Shown here piece after piece: positions 43,039 to 51,261 of a stretch of 64,000 bases of DNA (its first letter is position 1; every line of letters begins with the position of its first letter). The stretch is from Bacteroidales bacterium (GTDB lineage: Bacteria; Bacteroidota; Bacteroidia; Bacteroidales; UBA932). The translations under genes and the position numbers were made by a program. Location: the NCBI GenBank assembly GCA_017443465.1, contig JAFRXO010000032.1, positions 62,001 through 126,000 of the forward strand, read 5' to 3'. The notes beneath the pieces are model-generated. The model was not told where the DNA came from, did not search any database, and saw nothing but the letters and a program-made list of their open reading frames with translations.

Positions 43039-43311
43039 CTAACTCTCCATCAAGCGGATGCATTTGTCAATCTCCCTGATGAGCTTGTCAATCTTCTCTT
43101 TCGCTCCTATGTCGCTCCCTGCCTGTCCCATGAAAGCCGCACTCAGTTTCAGATTGTCTATCTGTTGTTCCAACTCTGTTATCTGCCTTTTACAGGTCTC
43201 ATTGACAGCACGGCTCTCGGCAAGGGCCTTGCGCAAGGAGATGTTCTCCTCCTTCTCGGCCTCATACTTCGCAATAAGTTTGACGATGTCTTTTTTGATG
43301 TCCTCAAGCAT
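43039..43311 (-). CDS. Small coiled-coil protein upstream of zapA
   Basis: A 90-residue protein that is almost entirely heptad-patterned helix (KYEAEKEENISLRKAL, QITELEQQIDNLKL). No family is recognised with certainty. Position next to zapA suggests a division-related, ZapB-like partner, but that is context only. It has its own promoter element at 43337-43344. Confidence 0.65.
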   Translation of the reverse strand: MLEDIKKDIVKLIAKYEAEKEENISLRKALAESRAVNETCKRQITELEQQIDNLKLSAAFMGQAGSDIGAKEKIDKLIREIDKCIRLMES

Positions 43312-43336
43312 AATGCTGCCTATTTAACCTGTTCTG

Positions 43337-43344
43337 CAAAATTA
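43337..43344 (-). promoter_or_regulatory. -7 promoter element for the coiled-coil/zapA/6S unit
   Basis: On the minus strand this reads TAATTTTG (exact TAnnTTTG), 26 nt before the ATG at 43311. Any -33 element would lie inside the 3' end of nadE. Confidence 0.45.
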
Positions 43345-43349
43345 AAACA

Positions 43350-45362
43350 TTATTTCTTCATAAACAAGGTCGCAGACACATCCGACGGCATTCTCCAGTC
43401 GCCTCTTGGAGAGAGGCTGACACTTCCCACCTTGGGGCCGTCCGGCATGCATGAGCGTTTGAACTGCTGGCTGAAGAATCGCCTGCAGAAAACGTCCAGC
43501 CACTTTGACAGGTCTGCTTCGGTGTAGGTGTTCTGTTTCCCTTCAGGACCGATGAAAGCATGGTCTCCATCCTGCCCCAGGAATGCCTTCTTGGCGAGGA
43601 ACAGGATTTTCTGCGGGGAATAGCCGAAGCGGAAGAAATTGTAGAGGAAGAAATCATGGAGTTCATATGGCCCTACGATGTCTTCTGTCTTCTGAGCTAT
43701 GTTGCCGTTCTCATCTGCCGGAGTGAGTTCCGGACTGATGGGAGTATCGGCTATGTCCAGCAGGATATCTTTTATGTTAACTCCAGTTGAAGTGGTTGTG
43801 CTGAAATAATTTACGGCAGCCCACTTCACCAGATGCTTCACCAGCGTCTTCGGTATGGAGGCATTTACTCCGTACATGGACATATGGTCTCCGTTGTAGG
43901 TCGCCCATCCGAGAGCCAGTTCTGACAGGTCCCCGGTACCGACTACAATTCCGTTCTCCATGTTCGCGATGTCCATGAGTATCTGCGTACGCTCCCGTGC
44001 CTGGCTGTTTTCATATGTCACGTCATGCTTCCCGGGATCTTGTCCGATGTCCTGGAAATGCCTTGTAACGGAAGGTCCTATCGGGATCTCCCTGGAAGTG
44101 ATTCCCAGAGCATCCATAAGGCCGCATGCATTGCCGTGGGTGCGTCCCGTCGTCCCGAATCCCGGCATGGTGATTCCGATAACTCCATCCCTGGGAAGTC
44201 CCAGCTTGTCGAATGCAAGCACTGTGACAAGAAGGGCGAGGGTGCTGTCCAGACCGCCGGAGATACCCAGGACAGCCTTCTTGCATCCGATATGTGACAG
44301 CCTGGTGGCAAGGGCGAGCACCTGCATCGAGGTGATTTCACGCGCACGCCTGTCCAATTCGGCTGCGTTCCCGCCGGGGACGAAGGGATGGGGTTCCACA
44401 TATCGCAGAAGTTCCTTTTCGAAATCCGTATCCGGTCCGGCCCCGAGTTCTATTCTGGAATAGAGCGGAGCATAGTCCTTGGAATGAGACCCGTCAGGTG
44501 AGACAGCGTGGAAGGTATTGTCTTTCTGCCTGAGTATCTGCAGTTTCTCAATATCTACGTCAGCATATATTATTGATGGAGACGTGGAGAACCTCTCGCT
44601 CTCAGCCATGAAGGTCCCGTTCTCGCATATGAGCGATGAACCTCCGAAGACGAGGTCCTGGGTGGACTCGCCGTATCCGCAGGAACTGTAAACATATGCC
44701 GAAACCGTCCTGGCGGATTGTCCGCTGACGAGGTTCCGGCGGTACATATGCTTCATTATCACTTCGTTGCTGGCGGACAGGTTTACGATAACCTCGGCGC
44801 CCTGTACTGCATGCCAGCTTGACGGCGGGATGGGGGACCACAGGTCCTCGCATATTTCGACTGCGAAAGTAGCCTTCCCGGCCTTGAAAAGAAGGTTAGG
44901 GGATACTGTTACCTTGTGCTTCCCGATGGTTGCGAGCCCGTCCTGGCCGAGGAAATCGGTCCCGGAAGAGAACCAGCGGCCTTCGTAGAACTCCCCATAA
45001 CCCGGGATGAATGTCTTTGGTACCAGGCCTTTGATCTCTCCGCACCTGATAACTGCCGCACAATTATACAGCCTGCCTGCAATGCGTACGGGGGTCCCGA
45101 CTATCACCGTGGCCTTCATCCCGCGGGTGTGGTCGGCAATCCTGCGGACTGCCTCATCGGCGGAGTCAAGGAGCAGCTGCTGCCCGAACAGGTCTGCACA
45201 TGTGTATCCTGTTATGCTGAGCTCGGGAAAGACAACCAACGAGGCCTTTGAGGCCTCTGCCTGGTCTATGAGGTCGATGATCCGTGCGGCATTCGCATCC
45301 GGATCCGCTACTTTCACTACGGGAGTGGCTGCTGCAACCCGAAAGAATCCGTAATCAGACAT
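43350..45362 (-). CDS. nadE: Glutamine-dependent NAD+ synthetase
   Basis: The 670-residue enzyme makes NAD+ from nicotinic acid adenine dinucleotide using glutamine. The N-terminal nitrilase-type glutaminase (about 1-290) shows the catalytic Glu in FPELSITGY, Lys in KTFIPGYGEFYE and Cys in VEICEDLW. The C-terminal synthetase (about 330-670) has the ATP loop SGGLDSTLA and GTGDLSELALGWATY. The ATG lies in CATATG, 4 nt after the zinc peptidase gene. Confidence 0.97.
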   Translation of the reverse strand: MSDYGFFRVAAATPVVKVADPDANAARIIDLIDQAEASKASLVVFPELSITGYTCADLFGQQLLLDSADEAVRRIADHTRGMKATVIVGTPVRIAGRLYNCAAVIRCGEIKGLVPKTFIPGYGEFYEGRWFSSGTDFLGQDGLATIGKHKVTVSPNLLFKAGKATFAVEICEDLWSPIPPSSWHAVQGAEVIVNLSASNEVIMKHMYRRNLVSGQSARTVSAYVYSSCGYGESTQDLVFGGSSLICENGTFMAESERFSTSPSIIYADVDIEKLQILRQKDNTFHAVSPDGSHSKDYAPLYSRIELGAGPDTDFEKELLRYVEPHPFVPGGNAAELDRRAREITSMQVLALATRLSHIGCKKAVLGISGGLDSTLALLVTVLAFDKLGLPRDGVIGITMPGFGTTGRTHGNACGLMDALGITSREIPIGPSVTRHFQDIGQDPGKHDVTYENSQARERTQILMDIANMENGIVVGTGDLSELALGWATYNGDHMSMYGVNASIPKTLVKHLVKWAAVNYFSTTTSTGVNIKDILLDIADTPISPELTPADENGNIAQKTEDIVGPYELHDFFLYNFFRFGYSPQKILFLAKKAFLGQDGDHAFIGPEGKQNTYTEADLSKWLDVFCRRFFSQQFKRSCMPDGPKVGSVSLSPRGDWRMPSDVSATLFMKK

Positions 45363-45366
45363 ATGG

Positions 45367-46233
45367 CTAGAGCTGCTCGTCGGAATAATTGAAGGGACTG
45401 TATTTTGTCATGTCCCCGTATTTCAGGCCGAGGGCGAGCCAGCGTTCACGCTGCTCCGAGGTGCCATGGGTGAAGGTATCAGGCATGCTGCGGCCATATG
45501 ATTTTTCCTGGAGATAGTCGTCTCCGATGACTTCCGAGCACCTGATGGCTTCCTTTATGTCGCCTTCCTCGATTGACGAGAACAGCCGGTTGTCATTGTT
45601 TGCCCAGACTCCGGCATAGTAGTCTGCCAAGAGTTCCAGCCTCACACTGAGCCGGTTAGCCTCAGTTTTGCTGACCCCCTGCATGGCCCTGTTGACTTTC
45701 TGCAGGGTGCCGAGAAGGTATTCAACATGATGGCCGACTTCATGTGCGATTACATATGCATATGCGAAGTCTCCGTCAGCGCCCAGCTCTTTCTTCATTG
45801 ACGAGAAGAAGCTGAGGTCGATGTACAGCGTCTGGTCGCCTGAGCAATAGAACGGGCCGACAGCCGAGGTCGCGCCTCCGCAGGCAGTCTGTACGCTGTT
45901 GGTGTAGAGCACCATCTTCGGGGGAGTGTAGGTAAGTCCGTGCTGTTTGAACAGGGTGGACCATACGTCCTCTGTGCCAGCGAGGATTTTGCTGGAGAAT
46001 GTCGCCAGCTCCTGCTCCTGTGCGGTGAACTCAGCCCCGCCTGCAGTCTGTTCGGTGACAATCCCTCCATTGGAGTTGACTACATTTATAATGTCTCCCA
46101 GGTCACCTCCTGAAAGCATTGTGATAAGGGCGATCAGTGCTATACCTCCGATTCCGAGGCCGGCCTTTGCGCCTCCGCTCATCCTTCTTCTGTCCTCTAC
46201 ATTTGAGGATTCCCTTCTTCCGTCGAGTTTCAT
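45367..46233 (-). CDS. YpfJ-type neutral zinc metallopeptidase
   Basis: This 288-residue membrane-anchored protein has one N-terminal transmembrane helix (AGLGIGGIALIALITML, about 24-40) and a zinc protease domain with HEVGHHVEYLLG (near 165), ELLADYYAGVW (near 200) and DTFTHGTSEQR near the C-terminus, the signature of the YpfJ/KPN_02809 family. Substrates are unknown. It lies between the 68-residue membrane protein and nadE in a minus-strand operon. Confidence 0.88.
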   Translation of the reverse strand: MKLDGRRESSNVEDRRRMSGGAKAGLGIGGIALIALITMLSGGDLGDIINVVNSNGGIVTEQTAGGAEFTAQEQELATFSSKILAGTEDVWSTLFKQHGLTYTPPKMVLYTNSVQTACGGATSAVGPFYCSGDQTLYIDLSFFSSMKKELGADGDFAYAYVIAHEVGHHVEYLLGTLQKVNRAMQGVSKTEANRLSVRLELLADYYAGVWANNDNRLFSSIEEGDIKEAIRCSEVIGDDYLQEKSYGRSMPDTFTHGTSEQRERWLALGLKYGDMTKYSPFNYSDEQL

Positions 46234-46253
46234 AATTCGTAGATTGTTAAATG

Positions 46254-46460
46254 TCAGTCGTTTACAGGATCATCTGAATGGTATTTGCGCTGTGCCCTGC
46301 GGGCTCTGGTAATCTGGGTGCCGCGCCATGTGAAATACAGGCCGAGACCAACTATTATCCAGCTTATCAGCGGCTTGTCTATTCCATTGATGATGCCGGC
46401 GATCCCATATGCCAGCGCCATCAGAGCCACGAGATAGTAAAGTATATCTAGATATTTCAT
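46254..46460 (-). CDS. Small membrane protein (68 residues)
   Basis: It starts MKYLDILYYLVALMALAYGI and has two hydrophobic helices (about 5-25 and 30-47) and a basic tail (TRARRAQRKYHSDD). The ATG overlaps the stop of the purine nucleoside phosphorylase gene by ATGA, supporting real translation. No named family recognised. Confidence 0.75.
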   Translation of the reverse strand: MKYLDILYYLVALMALAYGIAGIINGIDKPLISWIIVGLGLYFTWRGTQITRARRAQRKYHSDDPVND

Positions 46461-47299
46461 CGGACTTTGATTGTTTTGATTAATTCTTCGAAAATACGGC
46501 ACATCTTGGAGGCGGCAGCCTGGGCTGTTTCGACCACGTCTGCGCCGTCGTTCTTGTAATCGGAAGCGAATTCTTTCTGTGCCGCGTTGGTGATTACCGA
46601 CATGCCGAAGACCTTTATGCCGGAGTGCCTTGCCACGATTACTTCCGGAACGGTGCTCATACCTATGGCATCCGCTCCCACCGTGCGGAAGAAGTGCCAT
46701 TCGGCCGGGGTCTCATAACTTGGGCCTGTGACGGCGATATAGACACCTTCCCTTAGTTTTATGTCCAGCCTGTCAGCGATTTCCTTTGCTGTTTCCCTCA
46801 GGGCCGGATCATATGGATGGGTCATGTCCGGGAAGCGGGGACCGAAGTCATCCAGGTTGGGGCCTATGAGCGGATTTGGAATCATGTTGATGTGGTCCTT
46901 GAGGATCATCAGGTCTCCGATACGATAGTCGAAGTTGATCCCGCCGGCGGCGTTGGACACCAGCAGGTACTTGATTCCCAGGGCTTTGAATACTCGGACA
47001 GGAAGAGTGACCTCTGACATGGAAAGGCCTTCGTAGAAATGGACCCGTCCCTGCATTGCGATGACGTCTTTCCCTCCTAGCCTGCCGAGGATCAGGTTGC
47101 CCTGATGGCCTATCGTGCTGCTGACCGGGAAACCGGGGATTTCCGTATATGGAACTTTGACCGCGTCGGTAATGCTGTCGGCCAGGCTTCCAAGTCCGCT
47201 GCCGAGGATGATTGCGATGCGCGGTTTGAGTGAGGAGCCTTTCAGGATTTTCTTGATGTACCTGGTGGAATCGGTTATTCGTGTCAGTATCTGGCTCAT
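46457..47299 (-). CDS. punA: Purine nucleoside phosphorylase
   Basis: The 280-residue trimeric-type PNP cleaves (deoxy)inosine and guanosine with phosphate. Signatures are ILGSGLGSLAD, GHQGNLILG, QGRVHFYEG, NAAGGIN, GPSYETPAE and AIGMSTVPEVIVARH. It is coupled to the small membrane protein. The upstream gap to the DUF3276 gene carries a hairpin. Confidence 0.95.
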   Translation of the reverse strand: MSQILTRITDSTRYIKKILKGSSLKPRIAIILGSGLGSLADSITDAVKVPYTEIPGFPVSSTIGHQGNLILGRLGGKDVIAMQGRVHFYEGLSMSEVTLPVRVFKALGIKYLLVSNAAGGINFDYRIGDLMILKDHINMIPNPLIGPNLDDFGPRFPDMTHPYDPALRETAKEIADRLDIKLREGVYIAVTGPSYETPAEWHFFRTVGADAIGMSTVPEVIVARHSGIKVFGMSVITNAAQKEFASDYKNDGADVVETAQAAASKMCRIFEELIKTIKVR

Positions 47300-47315
47300 A
47301 TCTTTTCATGAATTC

Positions 47316-47338
47316 AGCCGGCCTGTGGCAGACCGGCT
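47316..47338. other. Hairpin in the gap between DUF3276 and purine nucleoside phosphorylase genes
   Basis: AGCCGGCCTG and CAGACCGGCT form a 10-bp stem with one mismatch and a 3-nt loop. No T tract follows on the minus strand, so it may be a processing or stability element in the operon rather than a terminator. Confidence 0.4.
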
Positions 47339-47365
47339 GGTTTGATTGATCTGCCCGACGTCTCC

Positions 47366-47779
47366 CTAAAAGAATTCTTCGTCTTTGGGAGACTCATCTC
47401 CTCTGTCGGGCGCTGAGGTGTCAACATCTTCTGATGCTGCTTCAGGGACCTCGTCTTCAGCAGGCGGGGCATAGGACGGTGCCGGATTCGGAAGCTCGGC
47501 GATCTTTCCCTTGATGTACTCGATTACCTGGTTCAGTCCTTCTTCAAACTTGTCGAAATCCTCTTTGTAAAGGAAAATCTTATGTTTGTCATATGAAAAA
47601 CTTCCGTCCCTCTCCTGTCTGCGCTTGCTTTCAGTTATCGTGAGATAATAGTCGTTATTGCCTTTAGTGGCCTTTACATCAAAAAAATAAGTGCGTTTTC
47701 CAGCTCTGACCGGAATGGAATAAACGTCCTCGGAATCGCGCTGTGAAGCATAGCTCCTGCCAAAATCTTCTCTGTACAT
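47366..47779 (-). CDS. DUF3276 PUR-domain nucleic-acid-binding protein
   Basis: This 137-residue cytosolic protein belongs to a Bacteroidota family with the PUR-alpha fold, known to bind single-stranded nucleic acid. The conserved core is about 18-95 (VYSIPVRAGKRTYFFDVKA; YYLTITESKRR; HKIFLYKEDFDKFEEGL). The C-terminal 40 residues are acidic and proline-rich, probably disordered. It has its own promoter at 47807-47814, divergent from nusB. Confidence 0.88.
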   Translation of the reverse strand: MYREDFGRSYASQRDSEDVYSIPVRAGKRTYFFDVKATKGNNDYYLTITESKRRQERDGSFSYDKHKIFLYKEDFDKFEEGLNQVIEYIKGKIAELPNPAPSYAPPAEDEVPEAASEDVDTSAPDRGDESPKDEEFF

Positions 47780-47806
47780 GGTAGTGACTTTTGGTTGTAA
47801 TTCTTA

Positions 47807-47814
47807 CAAATTTA
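47807..47814 (-). promoter_or_regulatory. -7 promoter element for DUF3276
   Basis: On the minus strand this reads TAAATTTG, exact match, 27 nt before the ATG at 47779. Confidence 0.5.
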
Positions 47815-47837
47815 GGAAAAAATCTTAATTTATCGCT

Positions 47838-47845
47838 TATCTTTG
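47838..47845 (+). promoter_or_regulatory. -7 promoter element for nusB
   Basis: TATCTTTG matches exactly, 26 nt before the ATG at 47872. Confidence 0.5.
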
Positions 47846-47871
47846 TAAAAAATTGTCACAATACAGCAAAA

Positions 47872-48843
47872 ATGTTGAATCGTAGAATTCTGAGGATCAA
47901 GGTCTTCAAAGTGATTTATGCCTATGCAGAGGACCAGTCTATGACGCTTAAAGAGGCTCAAAAGACATTCCGGGATTCGTGTGAGGCCACACGGGATCTG
48001 TACTTGTTCATGCTGTTGCTGATCCCGGCCCTTTCCCGTCAGGCAAGGCAGGAGGCGGAAGCGGCGATGGGAAAATTCAATCCAACTGAAGAAGACCTCC
48101 ATCCGAACATGAAGTTCGCTGACAGTCCGTTGGCGGCGCTTCTGGAATCGGACGTTGATTTCACCAAGATAATCGAGAAGAAGAAATTCTCCTGGGACCA
48201 GTATGACGTCTTTTTGCGCTGGCTGTACGCCCGCCTGAGGGAAGAACCTTTCTATCAGGACTATATGCAGAAGGAACAGGATTCCATCGCTGCGGATGCC
48301 TCACTTTGGACGAAGTTCTTCGAGGATGATGAAGCCTTCTCTCTCAATCCGGAGCTTGAGGCGATCCTGCAGGATATCTCCCTGATGTGGACGGATGACC
48401 TTCCATATGCGCTGACATGGTGCTGCAAGACTCTCAAATCCCTTTCTGCAGGGAAGGGCTGGAGGCTTCCTCCCCTTTGGCAAAGCGATATCCTAAGCGA
48501 AAAGAATCCGGATGTGGACAGTGACGAGAAATTCGCGCTGAAACTTCTGGACCGTTCATATGCAGGATGGCAGCGCTACGTCCAGATGGTGGCTGATTCG
48601 GTACCCAAGTGGGATGAATCCCGTCTCTATACAACCGACCTGGTGCTGATAGCCATGGGACTCGCAGAGGCAGTCAGTTTCCCGGAGATCCCGGTAAAGG
48701 TGACTATCAATGAGTATGTCGAGATCTCCAAGTATTATTCCACTCCAAAGAGCCGGGCATTCGTCAACGGCCTGCTTGACAGGCTTATACAGAAATTGAA
48801 GGAAGAGGGCTCGGTTGTCAAGGATGGCAGGGGACTTCTGTAA
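47872..48843 (+). CDS. nusB: Transcription antitermination factor NusB
   Basis: NusB joins NusE and boxA RNA to protect rRNA transcripts from termination. The protein is 323 residues, the long Bacteroidota form with an N-terminal and central extension. The start MLNRRILRIKVFKVIYAYAE is typical, and the conserved NusB end (DLVLIAMGLAEAVSFPEIPVKVTINEYVEISKYY, quoted in part) lies at about 250-300. The frame is open further upstream but the promoter lies in that stretch. It heads nusB-yajC-YbbR-coaE. Confidence 0.93.
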   Translation: MLNRRILRIKVFKVIYAYAEDQSMTLKEAQKTFRDSCEATRDLYLFMLLLIPALSRQARQEAEAAMGKFNPTEEDLHPNMKFADSPLAALLESDVDFTKIIEKKKFSWDQYDVFLRWLYARLREEPFYQDYMQKEQDSIAADASLWTKFFEDDEAFSLNPELEAILQDISLMWTDDLPYALTWCCKTLKSLSAGKGWRLPPLWQSDILSEKNPDVDSDEKFALKLLDRSYAGWQRYVQMVADSVPKWDESRLYTTDLVLIAMGLAEAVSFPEIPVKVTINEYVEISKYYSTPKSRAFVNGLLDRLIQKLKEEGSVVKDGRGLL

Positions 48844-48858
48844 AGCAGTTTTTTTTCT

Positions 48859-48866
48859 TATCTTTG
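48859..48866 (+). promoter_or_regulatory. -7 promoter element for yajC
   Basis: TATCTTTG matches exactly, preceded by a T-rich stretch, 24 nt before the ATG at 48891. Confidence 0.5.
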
Positions 48867-48890
48867 TAAGACATCAATCTATCATTCGAA

Positions 48891-49211
48891 ATGAATATGG
48901 TTTTTTTGCAGGCGGCTGGTGCTCAGGCCGCATCCCAGACTGGAATGGGCAGCTTCTGGGTCATGATCATCCTCCTTTTCGGAGTCATGTATCTCTTTAT
49001 GATCCGTCCTCAGCGCAAGCAGCAGAAAGAACTCGAGAAATTCCGCAGTGAGCTCAAGAAAGGCGACAGGGTCGTCACTGCAGGAGGCATCTACGGAGTC
49101 GTTGATGAAATCAAGGACAGGAGCGTCCTCATCAAGGTTGACGGCGAGGTCAAACTCCGCGTTGACAAGAACTCTATAGTCAGGGACTATTCTGACTCAC
49201 AGCAGCAATAG
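48891..49211 (+). CDS. yajC: Preprotein translocase accessory subunit YajC
   Basis: The 106-residue single-span inner-membrane protein of the Sec complex has helix FWVMIILLFGVMYLFMI followed by RPQRKQQKELEKF and the conserved KGDRVVTAGGIYG. It lies in the Bacteroidota-typical order after nusB and before the YbbR gene. Confidence 0.95.
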   Translation: MNMVFLQAAGAQAASQTGMGSFWVMIILLFGVMYLFMIRPQRKQQKELEKFRSELKKGDRVVTAGGIYGVVDEIKDRSVLIKVDGEVKLRVDKNSIVRDYSDSQQQ

Positions 49212-49238
49212 CAGGACTTTTCCCGGAGGGCTGCGCTG

Positions 49239-50213
49239 ATGCTCAGGGACATGTACCGCAGGTTGCTTGAAAGCCTGCACATCAATGGCAGGGACTTGAC
49301 AGTCTTTCTGCTTTCCCTCCTGCTTGCATTCAGCGTATGGCTCCTCCACAATCTTTCCCTCAATTATTCCGACCTGGTCAGTATCCCGGTTACGGCCCAG
49401 AGTAACATCGAAGGCCATTCGGCTTTTTCATCCAATTCGTGTCTGGTCGTGGCCAGATGCCGCACTACCGGGTTCAACCTGATCAGGAACCACTATTCCT
49501 ACAAGGTTAAGACCGTCTTTTTCAACCAGGCTGACCTGGTCAGCGAGGGTGGTGAGGATTTTTCCATTTCGGCTAACAGCCTGAATACTTATTTCAAGGA
49601 GATTTTCGGCGATGATGTTTCCCTGGAGTCATTCGTCACCCAGAACATCCTTTTCAGGTTCCCATATGAGAACCACAAGAAAGTCCCCGTCCAGCCGGTT
49701 GTCATGATAGGTTACAGTCCCCAGTACATGGCATCAGGCACTGTAACCACTGTTCCGGATTCTGTTACCGTTTACGGAGAGCCCTTCCGTCTCGAAAAGA
49801 TAGACCGCGTACTTACCAGGGCCATAGAGCACGAGAACGTGAAATCGAGCCTCCACGGAGCCGTGAAACTGGAAAAGGCTGCAGGAGTCCGCTATTCCGA
49901 TGACGAAGTCAACTATTCCCTGCCTGTCACCCGTTATGTGGAGGTGAGGTCTCAGGTGAAGGTCGTCGCCAGGGGAGTCCCTGCCGGGAGGGATTTTTCC
50001 ATTTATCCCTCTTCAGCCCAGGTTGTCTTCCGCTGTGCTTTCCCCATGACCGAAGATCCGACTTTCGAAACGGGTTTCCATGTTGATTATAAGGAGTTCC
50101 AGAATTCCATCAACGGACGGTGTGTCGCCAGGATAAACCGTGTTCCGGATGGGGTCATTGATTATCAGATCTATCCGGAAGTGTTTGAATGCGTGGAGAG
50201 TCTGAGACGATGA
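49239..50213 (+). CDS. YbbR-like membrane-anchored protein
   Basis: The 324-residue protein has one N-terminal membrane helix (LTVFLLSLLLAFSVWLLHNL, about 21-40) and extracytoplasmic YbbR-type beta domains (VVTTVPDSVTVYG-like segment TVTTVPDSVTVYGEPFRLEK near 180). In Firmicutes YbbR (CdaR) regulates cyclic-di-AMP synthase; in Bacteroidota the role is not established. It overlaps coaE by ATGA. Confidence 0.85.
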   Translation: MLRDMYRRLLESLHINGRDLTVFLLSLLLAFSVWLLHNLSLNYSDLVSIPVTAQSNIEGHSAFSSNSCLVVARCRTTGFNLIRNHYSYKVKTVFFNQADLVSEGGEDFSISANSLNTYFKEIFGDDVSLESFVTQNILFRFPYENHKKVPVQPVVMIGYSPQYMASGTVTTVPDSVTVYGEPFRLEKIDRVLTRAIEHENVKSSLHGAVKLEKAAGVRYSDDEVNYSLPVTRYVEVRSQVKVVARGVPAGRDFSIYPSSAQVVFRCAFPMTEDPTFETGFHVDYKEFQNSINGRCVARINRVPDGVIDYQIYPEVFECVESLRR

Positions 50214-50818
50214 AAACGGTAGTAGTCACAGGAGGAATCGGAAGCGGCAAGTCTGAATTCTGCAGGCTGCTCGGCCAGAAGGGGATCCCGGTATATGATT
50301 CGGATTTCAGGGCAAAGTCACTCTATGATGAGCAGCCCGGTCTTGTAGACGATATGGAAGACTCCCTTGGATGCAGTCTGAGAGCTGATGACGGAAGCCT
50401 TGACAAGGCTAAACTTGCCTCGGCCATATTCTCAGATGCCTCCAAGATGCAGAAAGTCGAGGATATCGTGCACCCTGCCGTGCTGGAGGATTTCAGGAGA
50501 TGGAAGGCCTTCGCGCCAAGCGAAGCCCCATTCGTGGTTTTCGAATCGGCCATTGTTCTGGAGAAACAGCTTTTCAACGGAATCAGAGACTATGTTGTAC
50601 TGGTTGATGCTCCGCCTGAAGTACGCCTCAGGAGGGCTTGCCTGAGGGATGGCTCATCCCCTGAAAAAGTCCTGGAAAGGATGTCCAGGCAGCATTTCGA
50701 CCTGTCGCTGGTGGACAGGATCGTAAGAAATGACTCGGACCTGGAGCATCTGGCGTCACAGGCGGAGGAATTATTCGTATATTTAACAGACAAATTACCA
50801 AGTAATAAGTTATCATGA
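50210..50818 (+). CDS. coaE: Dephospho-CoA kinase
   Basis: This enzyme performs the last step of coenzyme A synthesis. The 202 residues begin MKTVVVTGGIGSGKSEFCRL (P-loop GGIGSGKS) and include VYDSDFRAK, the substrate loop HPAVLEDF and the LID-region Arg residues in LRRACLRDG. The start overlaps the YbbR stop and the end overlaps the DUF5606 start, both by ATGA. Confidence 0.95.
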   Translation: MKTVVVTGGIGSGKSEFCRLLGQKGIPVYDSDFRAKSLYDEQPGLVDDMEDSLGCSLRADDGSLDKAKLASAIFSDASKMQKVEDIVHPAVLEDFRRWKAFAPSEAPFVVFESAIVLEKQLFNGIRDYVVLVDAPPEVRLRRACLRDGSSPEKVLERMSRQHFDLSLVDRIVRNDSDLEHLASQAEELFVYLTDKLPSNKLS

Positions 50819-51258
50819 AAACAGATCTTTCAAAAATCATGTCCGTAGGCGGGCAGAGCGGTCTTTACAGGTTCGTAGGGCAGTCACGCAACGGAGCAAT
50901 CGCAGAGCATCTCTCGGACAAGCACAGGACCATGTTCGGTTTCAGGAGCAAGATCAGTTCCTTGTCCGATATCAGCATATACACATCACAGGGTGAGATG
51001 AAGCTGCAGGATGTGTTCCTCAAGATAAAGGAAGTACTCGGAGATAAGGATGCTCCGACATCAAAGGCTCCCGTTGACGAGATCAAGGCCCTTTTCCAGA
51101 AAGCCGTGCCGGATTACGACGACAGCAGGTTCTATGTCTCGCATATGAAGAAAGTCGTTGACTGGTACAATGACCTCAAGGCCAACGCTTCCCTCGACTT
51201 CGGCGAAGAAGGCGAGGCTCAGGGAGAGGAATCTTCAGAGGACAAGACTAACGAATAG
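50815..51258 (+). CDS. DUF5606 family protein
   Basis: A 147-residue cytosolic protein restricted to Bacteroidota. It begins MKTDLSKIMSVGGQSGLYRF and has the conserved FGFRSKISSLSDISIYT segment. The last 20 residues are strongly acidic. It follows coaE with an ATGA overlap, the usual neighbourhood. Function is unknown. Confidence 0.88.
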   Translation: MKTDLSKIMSVGGQSGLYRFVGQSRNGAIAEHLSDKHRTMFGFRSKISSLSDISIYTSQGEMKLQDVFLKIKEVLGDKDAPTSKAPVDEIKALFQKAVPDYDDSRFYVSHMKKVVDWYNDLKANASLDFGEEGEAQGEESSEDKTNE

Positions 51259-51261
51259 GCT